The translations under genes were made by a program, and so were the position numbers. Positions 55,610 through 64,000 of a stretch of DNA of 64,000 nucleotides are shown here, in pieces. Origin of the DNA: Eopsaltria australis. Lineage: Eukaryota; Chordata; Aves; Passeriformes; Petroicidae. Every line of letters starts with the position of its first letter. Position 1 is the first letter of the stretch. The stretch covers positions 1 to 64,000 of the forward strand of contig JAVTVJ010000564.1 in NCBI GenBank assembly GCA_034509425.1. The letters are read 5' to 3'. The notes below the pieces were generated by a model, which was not told the DNA's origin, made no database searches, and saw only the letters and a list, made by a program, of their open reading frames with translations.

Positions 55610-56689
55610 TATCCATGGGGCCCTGCAGTGTCACAATGGTCCCTTGCTCCCATGAGGCCTTGCAGTGTCAAAATGGCTTCCTTGGTTCCATGGAGCTGCA
55701 CAGTGACACAATGGCCCCTTGATTCCATGAGGTTGCAGAGTGTCACAATGATTCTGCATAGTCCTGTAGTGTCACAATGGCCCCTTGGTTCTAGTGGGCT
55801 CCCCAGGATCACAATGGCCCCTGGGCTGCACAAGGCCCAGCTGTGTCACACTGGCCCCTTGCTTCCATGAGGTCTTGCAGTGTCACAGGGGTCTCCTTGG
55901 TACTGCAGTGTCACAATGGATTCCTGGTTCCATGAGGATTCACAATGTCAGAAGGGTCTCCTTGGTTCCACAAGGTCCTGCAGAGCCCCTTGATTCAACG
56001 AGACCTTGAAGTGTCATAATGGTCTCCAGGATTCCATGAAGCCCCACAATGTCACAATGGACCTTTGGTTCCATGGGGTCCTGCACTGTTACAGGAATCC
56101 TTAGTTCCATGGGGCCCTGCAGTGTCACCATGGTCTGCTTGGATCAATGGTGCCACACAGTGACAGAATTGCCCCTTGGCCTGATGAGACCCCACAGTGT
56201 CACAATGGTTCCTTGCTTCCATGAATCCTTGTAGTGTCACAATGGACTCCTTGGTTCCATGGGGCTGCAAAGTGTCACAGTGGTCCCTTGGTTCAATGAA
56301 GCCTGTAGTGTCACAATGGTCTCCATGATTCCATAAGGCCCTGCAGTGTCACAACAGACCATTGGTTCCATGAGACCCCACAGTGTCACAAAGGCCCCTT
56401 GGTTCCATTGAGCCCCACAGAGTATCACTATGGTCCCCTTGGTTTCACAATGTCCCTGAAGTACCAAAGTGGCCCTTTGGTTTCACAAGGTTTCAAAGTG
56501 TAAAAATGGCCTCTATGGTTTCATGAGGCCCTGCTGTGTCACAATGGACCCTTGGTTCTGCAGTGTAAGAATGTCCCCTTGGTTTCTTGGAGCCCCAGAG
56601 TGTCACTATTGTGCCCTTGGTTTCATGAGACCCTGCAGTGCCACATTGGTCCTTTGGTTACACGTGGCCTCAAAGGATCATAACGGTCT
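55610..56689 (-). repeat. 38-bp minisatellite, reverse orientation
   Basis: About 28 units on the minus strand. Individual variant units, such as the one at 56469-56660, can be matched to 21033-21310, confirming inversion of a pre-existing array. Confidence 0.88.
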
Positions 56690-57145
56690 CCTTCTTTCCA
56701 CTGATGCCTTAAAGAAGGCTGCCCTGAAACAGAAACTAGACAGAGTTAAAAGAATAAAAGAAGTATTTATTAAAAGGTCTTTTCAAGGTATACCTCGGGC
56801 TATGCAAGAGTCTCGCAGAGACTACACCCAAAATGGATGCCTAGCACGTGTTTTTCAGACAGATATAAGTTCAGTCCCTCTGCATATCAGAAACTGATTG
56901 TCCAATTAAAGCTTCAGGCAGTGGAGTCCCATCCTCAGTTCGTTCCCCTTTCTCTCTTGCTGCTGTCCACAGTTGTTTACATTTTTGGGCTTTTGGACAA
57001 ACAGGGTGTCCTTGAAATACAGGCCTAGAGAAATGGTTTTGTTTCAATATAATGGTACAACAGCATCTGACAGGCTATGGAATTTTAGAGTTATACATTA
57101 AAGCAATACTGATCTGGAAAATATGAAAGCAAAGACCTAAGGCAT
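56690..57145 (-). mobile_element. ERV LTR remnant inside the 38-bp array
   Basis: Read on the minus strand it ends with an AATAAATACTTC polyadenylation region (near 56760) and a GGGCAGCCTTCTTTAAGGCATCA terminus-like block. It has no counterpart in the inverted array at 20137-22065, so it probably inserted after that duplication. Confidence 0.6.
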
Positions 57146-57149
57146 CACC

Positions 57150-57825
57150 ATGAGACCACACTGGCTTACAATGGCTTTCCTTGTTCCATGATGTCCTCTG
57201 GTGTAAAAATGGTCTCCTTGGTTTCACAGCATCAGAATGGACCCTTCATCCCATGGAGCCCCTCACTGTCACTGTGGTCCCCTTGATTCCATGGGGCCCT
57301 GCTGTGCTATAATGTACCCTTGGTTAAATGAGGCCCTGCAGTGTCACCTTCGCCCCATGGGTCCAGTGGGTCCTAAAATGTCCTAATAGTCTCCATTGTT
57401 CCATGAGGCCCTGCAGTGTCACTGTGGTGCCCTTGGTTCCACAGACCCCCACAATGGACAATGGACCTTTAGTTCCATGAGGTTCCTCAGTGTGTGTCAC
57501 AGTGGTCTCCTTGGATCTGCAGTGTCACAATGGTCCCTTGGCTCCATGAGGCCTTGCTGTGTCACAATGGACTTTTGGTTCCATGAGTTTTCATACTGTC
57601 AACAATGCTCTCCTTGGTTCTGCAGTGTCACCATGGACCCTTTGTTCCATGAGGTTCCGTCATATAACGTGTTCATCTTGATTCCATGTGTCCCCACACT
57701 GTCACCATGGCCTCCTTGGGTCCACAAGGCCTTGCTGTGTCACAATGGCCCCTTGATTCCATGAGGTTCCATAGTGTCACCATGGACTCCTTGGATCTGC
57801 CTTGTCACAATGGACTCTTCCCAAC
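57150..57825 (-). repeat. 38-bp minisatellite, reverse orientation
   Basis: About 17 units continuing the array after the LTR insertion. Confidence 0.85.
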
Positions 57826-57829
57826 CTGG

Positions 57830-58330
57830 AAATGAAACTCAAGATAATTTTAGTGAGGAGGTAATATAACGGTGGATCTTTATTTGAATGCCTGCAAGGG
57901 GCAGTTATGGAAAGATGTTCACAAAAGCTCACCTACAGGGAGTAAGTACAATTTTTATAAGTTCAGTAAATCAGCATAGTTGACAAAAAGCACCAATTAG
58001 GAGGACAAGTGGTGATGCAATTCCTCCCCAGGGCAAGCCCCTTCTCTCGAGTCCCCTCCTTGGCACTGACAGTGCGCTGTCCATGAAAATGTATCTCAAT
58101 GAGTTGTTCTCAATCTTGGTTCCCAGGAAGAACCAAGATAGCCTGGGGCCTTGTACCCCCCGGGGCTGGGAGCTCTGCAATTTGTTTTGTCTTTCTGCCA
58201 AAGGAAAGGCCAAGGAAAATTACTGGGAAGAGTAGCCACTAATACAATTGGATACAGAGCTACAAATATATGTGCAAAGAATACAGAGAACATACCAAAG
58301 GAAAAAAAGGCAAAACCCAAAGTGGCATCA
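57830..58330 (-). mobile_element. ERV LTR remnant
   Basis: The minus strand carries CAAATAAAGATCCACCG (plus about 57880-57896) as its polyadenylation region and a GC-rich U3. It splits the 38-bp array and is absent from the inverted copy. Ends are not clear. Confidence 0.55.
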
Positions 58331-58334
58331 GTTC

Positions 58335-58600
58335 TGCAGAGTCACAATAGACCCTTGATTCCATGAATTTCTGTACTGTAAACAATGGTTCCATTGTTCA
58401 TACGAGGCCTTGCTGTGTCACAATGAGCCCCTGGCTCCATGTGGCCCCACTGTGTTAAACTGGATTTCGGTTCCATGCAGCCCCACAGTGTCACAATGGT
58501 CTCCATGGTTCCATCAGGTTCTGCTGTGTCACAACAGACCCTTTGTTCCATGAAGTTCCAGTGTCACAGTTGACTCCTTGGTTCCCTGAGACTGCACAGT
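58335..58600 (-). repeat. 38-bp minisatellite, reverse orientation
   Basis: About seven units, the last part of the array split by two LTRs. Confidence 0.82.
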
Positions 58601-58604
58601 AAAA

Positions 58605-58955
58605 ACACCTCCAAAATATCAAAATAAGACCCCTTAACAATAATTTGGTGCTAAAGAGGCCACCATTTATTCATGCTCGAGGTCCAACATGGAATAATCC
58701 CTAACCTGAGGTGGGCACGTGATTCTAAAAGTGTGTTGCTTATAAAATTGCCACATGCGTATTACAATTTCCCCATTACCATAAAACCCATCCTAAGTTC
58801 CCGGATTCAGTCCTTGTTTGTTCTCTCTCACTGCACTCTGGAGCCAGATGTCGTCTTCTCTTCCAACTGTCCCTGATGGGAAAGCAGCCCGTTCATGCCT
58901 TGTTCCTCTGCGAAAAGTTCATAGGCACAGTAAAAATTCAATTTACCCTTTTGGT
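58605..58955 (-). mobile_element. ERV LTR, inverted copy of 19771-20136
   Basis: Shares with 43105-43482 the agtgtgttgcttataaa, cagatgtcgtcttctcttcc and gaaaagttcataggcacag blocks (in the opposite sense). The polyadenylation end is degraded. Confidence 0.6.
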
Positions 58956-58959
58956 GTCA

Positions 58960-59545
58960 AGACCAAGGCTTTGTGTGACCAGGCAGAGGCAGGCAGGACG
59001 CAGAGCTGTCAGCAAAGGAAGGGGCCAGCCAGGTGGGGCAGCCAGGGCATGAGGACAGCCTGCAGGGACAGAGGCGCAGGGCAGGGACACCGTAGCACAG
59101 CCTGGGCTGCAGAGGCCCCAGGCATGGGCAGCAGCTGCAAGGCCCTGCCAGAGGCAACTCCTGCAGCACTTTGGCCATGGCTGCTGGCCCTGGGCGTGAG
59201 GCATGAGGAGGAGACAATTGAGCCTTGCTGTGCTGGGGCCTCATTGCCTCCTTGGCCCTGCTCAGCAGCCTGGCAGGGGCCGCCCCATGGTGCTGCCCTT
59301 GCCATTGCACATGCCCACATGGCAGTGGCCCGGGAAGAGGCCTGAGCAATGAGGGAGGGACAGGATGTGCCTTGCCAGGGGCTGGGGCTCAGGCCTTGGC
59401 CCTTTGCACTCCTGAAACACATCCAGCTTTGCTCATCATCACAGACACCTTTGCCTTGTTTGTGCCCAGCTGTCATCACTGCCTCCAGTGTTCCGCTCTA
59501 ACTGGAACCTGGGGACACTTTCTCACTTGTGTCCCTCAGTGGGAC
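58960..59545 (+). repeat. OR-upstream spacer block C, copy 4 (inverted)
   Basis: Inverted copy of 19170-19770. Here the TTG-initiated frame runs on, by chance, for 534 codons (59225-60829) through unrelated flank. See rejected items. Confidence 0.72.
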
Positions 59546-61138
59546 ACATTAAAACTTCAGGAAACTTTGGACTTTGATTATGACTTTGAGTTCTTGAGAG
59601 GTTTCTTCAGTTCCCTCTCAGGGACTGATGTTCAGGGACTCAGCACCAAATCCCTGAGAGGGTCATTCCAGTCCTTGTGCTGTGTCTGTGCTGCTGAGCT
59701 GGGCCGGGCTCCTGGCACAGAGGCAGCTCCTGGCAACCAAGAAGAGCTTCAAAAAGCCATTTCTCCTGAGGAGCAGCTCCTCTCCCAGCCCAGCAGGGCT
59801 GAGGGCACTGCCTGCAGGCACCTGAGAGGAGTGAAGCAGAGAGAGGCAGAAAGTAGCTGGAAGGACAATTCTGAGCTTATTCATGGAGAAATCTTCACCA
59901 CTTGTGACACAGTCAGTCTCTGGCTGCAGGGATCTTGTAAAGCTGCCCCAGGACACGACTGCTGTGAGTGTAAGGATGGCTGTGCTTGTGTTTGTGGTTT
60001 GGGGGAGGATGTGATGCAGAGCGGGGCTGCCCTGGGCACCGTCAGAGGGACAGGGCAGGACGGCTCCTGCTGCCAGGGACGGCTGCAGGGACAGCTGAAG
60101 GTGGGGGTGCAGCCAGGGCTGCCCAGGGCTGTCCTGCACAGCAGCTCCTGCAGCCCTCAGGGCTCTTGGCCAGCCCAGGCCATCTGCCACCTGCCAGGGG
60201 CAGCTCTCAGCCTGCCTGGCAGCTCCCCATGCACTGTGGGCAGAAGTTGGAGGGGGAAGGAGCCACCCCCATCAGGGCAGATTCCTCCTGCTCTGGAGAT
60301 GCTGCTGCATGGCCAGGGCTGCTCTCAGCTTGCTCAGAAAGGAAAGGGAAAGGGGCTGTCACGTTTGTCTGTGTCACTGACACTCCTGTACTGTCACCCT
60401 GGCCATCAGCAGATCTGCCTCACATCTCCCTCACAAAGTGCCTGCTCAGCCTCCTCTGCCCACAGACAGCAGCAGCAGCACCTTGGCTTGCAGCATCTGT
60501 GTTTGTCTGAGCTGCCCTTCAGGCCCTGCTGCCAGGGAGATGCCCCTGGGCAGTGCCCTGTGCTGGGAGGGCTCTGCAGGGCAGAGCTGAGCCCCCAGGG
60601 CTGGGCTGGGCTGTGGCAGCACTGGCAGGGACAAGCCTTGGCTACAGAGAAACAGCTCCCAATAGGCACAACTCCAGACAGCACAGCCTGGGCATCCCTT
60701 GATATTCATCCCTGTCCAGCAGCACAGGGAAAGGGAGAAGAGATTAAAGAAATTCTCTTTGAAGTTGGAGCCTTCAAAAAGTTGACTTCAATTTTAAAGC
60801 ATGTTTTAAATGCAATCATCCTGAAATAGAGGCAGTGGAAAGGAGCAAAGGGCCCCGGTGTGGGGACCAGTTAAGTCTGACTGCAATGGGGCACAGGGAG
60901 CCCTGTTTTCCCCTCTGTGCTCCCCAGTGTTCAGGCTGAGAGCAATGCTGAAGATGAGGCAGGAGCTCAGCAGTACAAACCAAAGCTCGAAAAGAAAAAA
61001 CTCAAGTGAAACTTCCCCAAAGAAAGAGATGTAATTTGGAGTAAATGTGTTATAAAATAGCATAAGATTAATACCAAGAACTTGGTCTCAGCTTGTCTAT
61101 ATCTTCTTTCAACAGTCCACAATGCCCAGAGTGAAAAA
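59546..61138. repeat. 5' flank of OR gene 6
   Basis: 59640-60720 matches the OR flanks at 18400-19080 and 41330-42430 in inverted orientation. 60720-61138 is less GC-rich and partly shared with 40930-41330. The bases just before the start codon (caacagtccac.atg) are shared with OR gene 5. Promoter elements cannot be placed with confidence. Confidence 0.6.
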
Positions 61139-62086
61139 ATGCCCAACAGCAGCTCCATCAGCCACTTCCTCCTGCTGCCATTGGCAGACACGCGGCAGCT
61201 GCAGCTCCTGCACTTCTGCCTCTTCCTGGCCATCTCCCTGGCTGCCCTCCTGGGCAACGGCCTCATCATCAGCGCCGTAGCCTGCAGCCACCACCTGCAC
61301 ACCCCCATGTTCTTCTTCCTGCTCAACCTGGCCCTCAGCGACCTGGGCTCCATCTGCACCACTGTCCCCAAAGCCATGCACAATTCCCTCTGGGACACCA
61401 GGGACATCTCATACTCAGGATGTGCTGCTCAGGTGTTTTTCTTTCTGGTCTTTATGTCAGCAGAGGTTTCCCTCCTGACCGTGATGTGCTACGACCGCTA
61501 CGTGTCCATCTGCAAACCCCTGCACTACGGGACCCTCCTGGGCAGCAGAGCTTGTGCCCACATGGCAGCAGCTGCCTGGGCCAGTGCCTTTCTCTACGCT
61601 CTTCTACACACAGTGAATACATTTTCCCTGCCCCTATGCCAGGGCAATGCCCTGGGCCAGTTCTTCTGTGAAGTCCCACAAATCCTCAAACTCTCCTGCT
61701 CACAGTCCAATCTCAGGGAACTTGGGCTCATTGTGGTTAGTCTCTGTATGGTGTTTGTCTGTTTTGTGTTCATAGTTTTCTCCTATGTGCAGATCTTCAG
61801 GGCTGTGCTGAGGATCCCCTCTGAGCAGGGACGGCACAAAGCCTTTTCCACGTGCCTCCCTCACCTGGCCGTGGTCTCCCTGTTTATCAGCATTGGCTCT
61901 TTTGCCTACTTGAAGCCCCCCTCCATCTCCTCCCCATCCCTGGATCTGGCCCTGTCAGTTCTGTACTCGATGGTGCCTCCAGCCCTGAACCCCCTCATCT
62001 ACAGCCTGAGGAACCAGGAGCTCAAGGCTGCAGTGTGGAGACTGATGACTGGACTCAGAAACATTAAACTGGTTGCCAATTTCTGA
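61139..62086 (+). CDS. Olfactory receptor, family 14-like
   Basis: Intact single-exon OR of 315 residues, the usual length. The ATG at 61139 gives the family N-terminus with sequon Asn3-Ser-Ser; the frame is open for 19 codons further upstream but without an ATG. TM1 about 24-49 with Gly39-Asn40, PMFFFLLNL 56-64, Cys95 in loop 1, MCYDRYVSIC 116-125, loop-2 cysteines 167, 177 and 187, SY 215-216, HKAFSTC 233-239, PALNPLIYSLRN 281-292, and a tail of 23 residues. All the residues that define a working OR are present. It is the only intact OR on the plus strand and lies on the inverted arm of the large duplication. The truncated pseudogene at 17776-18399 is its mirror-image relative. Role: odorant-binding G-protein-coupled receptor; ligand unknown. 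Confidence 0.95.
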   Translation: MPNSSSISHFLLLPLADTRQLQLLHFCLFLAISLAALLGNGLIISAVACSHHLHTPMFFFLLNLALSDLGSICTTVPKAMHNSLWDTRDISYSGCAAQVFFFLVFMSAEVSLLTVMCYDRYVSICKPLHYGTLLGSRACAHMAAAAWASAFLYALLHTVNTFSLPLCQGNALGQFFCEVPQILKLSCSQSNLRELGLIVVSLCMVFVCFVFIVFSYVQIFRAVLRIPSEQGRHKAFSTCLPHLAVVSLFISIGSFAYLKPPSISSPSLDLALSVLYSMVPPALNPLIYSLRNQELKAAVWRLMTGLRNIKLVANF

Positions 62087-63650
62087 AAATTATTTGTAAT
62101 AAAAGTCATCTTTGACATTTCTTCTTGGTTTGATTGTTCATTTGTTCTATTCTTGCCTTTGTTTTAATTTTCTAATATTGTCCACAAAGAAAGCCCATTG
62201 TTTGTGCCATTTCTCATTTTGTTTCTCTCCACCTTCCCTCTGGCCCCAGACTCTGTCAGTGAGGAGCTGTGCCCTCGGTGGCTTTAAATGAGCTAAAGGA
62301 TCTCCCAGCAAAGTTTTAATTTCAGATCCCCCTTTGCTCCGTTGTCTGGAGCTGCAGCAGCAATGTCTGTGTGCAGAGCTGGCGGCAGATCAGGGCTGGT
62401 ACAGCAGCTCTGCCCAGCAGCAGCAGCACTTGGTGTTGCCAGTGCTGCTCCCGTGCCACTGGCCCTCGTGCTGCCCTCCTGGCCCTGCTGTTGCTGTAGG
62501 GCCTGAGTGCTCTCGGGCTCACTCACAGCCCTGGGGGTGGCAGTGCCGGGGCTGCAGCAGGGACAGGCCATGGGCACTGCTGGGGCAGCGCTGACGCCTC
62601 AGGCCAGGGCCTGGGGGCTCCAGGCTCCTTGCCCAGGCTCTCTCAAGAACACGCCCAGGCCAATGCTCAGCACAGAAAAGCCCCGTCAGCAACCCCAGGC
62701 TGGCCATGGGCAGGCTGGGGGCAAACGGCATGGCTGGGGCTCTGCAAGGTCCCTGGGGGAGTCGGGAAGGAGCAGCAGAGCAGGGGCTGATCCATCCCCA
62801 CTGCACTGGACAGCCCAGGGCAGCGTCCCAGAGCGTCCTCATGCACCTGCCAACAACATCCCCCCTCTGCAGCCCTGGCCTCTCCCCAGCTCACAGAGCT
62901 GCTGCATCCTTGCAGGCACACACACGGCAGCACTGGCTCACCAGCCCCTGTTTGCATTGCACAGAGCAGGTGTGAGCACCCCATGGTGTTGGTGTGCTCA
63001 CACGAACCTGAGGGAGCACAAATGCCATCAGCCCCTGGGGGCCACCAAGGGCTGGGGGACACCAGGGAAACCACTCAGGTTTGTCGTGGCCTCTGAAGTC
63101 AGCCAGAAAGTTTGTTCCCATCAGCTGTGAGTTTCCTGTCCCACTGCAGATGTTGTTGCTCAGAGCCAGGGCTGCCTGGCAGCCACCCCCAAACAGCCCT
63201 GAGCATTTCCTTGGCTTCAGCTTTGCTTTCTTTCCTCTTTCCTGCTCCAGAGTTCTTCTTGCCCATCCCTGTCCCCTCCCCTGCAAACAGCCCATCCCTG
63301 TTTGCCCTTTCCTCTCTGGCCCCACTCCCCATTCCAGTTCCTGACTTGGCACCATGGGAACGTCCCTTTGGGAGCAGGATCATCCTACAAGTGCTTCAGG
63401 AATTGTCTGCAGGCTCCTGCAGTGCCTCGTGCTGTTCCCTGGCCAGAGGCACCACAGGCCAGGGGGCCACATCTGGGCTGGTGTGTCTGGGTGTGGGGCT
63501 CCCTGTTCTGGGGCAGTGAGGAGGAGCTGCAGAGGCTCTGCAGGACTGACAGGATGGGCTTTGGGGCCTGTGTGGAGAACCTGAGGCACCTGGGCTGCTG
63601 GAGCTTCTGAAGAGGAGGCCCAGGGCTCATCCTGCAAGTGCTCCAAGGGT
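62087..63650. repeat. OR-downstream spacer block B, copy 3 (inverted)
   Basis: Inverted copy of 31948-33255 and 16688-17775. A likely polyadenylation signal for OR gene 6 is aataaa at about 62099-62104 (gtaataaaag), 13-18 bases after the stop codon. No further gene is seen. Confidence 0.72.
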
Positions 63651-63654
63651 GCTC

Positions 63655-64000
63655 TCAGAGAATCACAGAATCAGCCAGGCTGGAAAAGACCTTGGAGATC
63701 ATTGAGTCCAACCTGTGCCCTGACACCACCTTGTGTCCCCTGAGCCTCCTCTTCTCCAGGAGAAACAACCCCAGCTCCCTCAGACACTCCTCACAGCACT
63801 TGTGTTCCACACCCCTCACCAGCCTTGTTGCCCTTCTCTGGACACGCTCCAGCCCCTCCATGTCCTTCCTAAATTGGGGGCCCAGAACTGGACACAGCAC
63901 TCGAGCTGTGGCCTCTACCAGTGCCGAGTCCAGGGGAAGAATCCCTGCCCTGGTCCTGCTGGCCACACCATTCCTGATCCAGGCCAGCTGCCATTGCCCT
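63655..64000 (-). mobile_element. CR1 LINE 3' fragment, runs off the window
   Basis: Minus-strand copy of the CR1 3' end seen at 16305-16687 and 31565-31947, beginning with the gagaatcacagaatcagcc 3' terminus (plus view) and continuing beyond the window end. Confidence 0.85.

Noticed and set aside
59225..60829. 534-codon open frame on the plus strand, the longest in the window
   Set aside because: It starts at TTG, runs through block C and then GC-rich OR flank, has no domain, and is not open over its length in the paired copies at 18400-19505 and 41330-42849.

Overview
The window looks like a stretch of bird genome, possibly passerine. The evidence is: CR1-type LINE fragments, including a reverse-transcriptase segment; many avian-style endogenous retrovirus (ERV) LTRs; and intronless olfactory receptor (OR) coding regions of the bird-expanded family 14 (gamma-c) type. 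There are no bacterial operons and no tRNA or rRNA genes. Species and chromosome cannot be told from the sequence alone.

Real coding content is small. Three OR genes are intact: 4103-5167 (-), 39922-40920 (-) and 61139-62086 (+). Three more are broken. The one at 17776-18399 (-) has lost its 5' third and is joined to upstream spacer in one open frame. The one at 33256-34188 (-) has a single in-frame stop. The one at about 28849-29095 (+) is only a TM6-TM7 3' fragment. All six are products of local duplication. In the comparisons made, the N-terminal part and the signalling motifs are nearly identical and TM3 and TM5 are the variable parts.

Layout. 1-4100: duplicated GC-rich spacer, a 20-21 bp minisatellite and an old CR1 piece. 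4100-7000: OR gene 1 and its duplicated 5' flank. 7000-12050: a chain of ERV LTRs, one solo LTR with a perfect 5-bp target-site duplication, and a proviral remnant with a tRNA-Arg primer site. 12050-16690: spacer copies, a second 20-bp minisatellite, an LTR and a 1.5-kb CR1. 16690-24520: OR pseudogene unit followed by long arrays of a 38-bp and a 188-bp tandem repeat. 24550-27140: a duplicated spacer, then a CpG-rich promoter-like island with repeated ZNF143/STAF-type sites. 27140-36370: duplicated spacers, OR remnants, CR1 and LTR pieces. 36374-39894: a 3.5-kb ERV with two LTRs and env remnants only. 39900-46300: OR gene 5 and a 2.4-kb 38-bp array. 46300-52700: duplicated spacers and LTRs. 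52700-64000: an inverted counterpart of 16300-24520, carrying OR gene 6 on the opposite strand.

The dominant theme is segmental duplication, both direct and inverted, of a unit made of CR1 fragment, spacer, OR gene, 5' flank, LTR, 38-bp array and 188-bp array. No new enzymatic or defence system is visible. The most unusual signals are the ZNF143-like site array at 25942-26551, the two-arm 188-bp arrays, and the large inverted duplication. All homology statements come from reading the sequence by eye; no alignment or database search was run.
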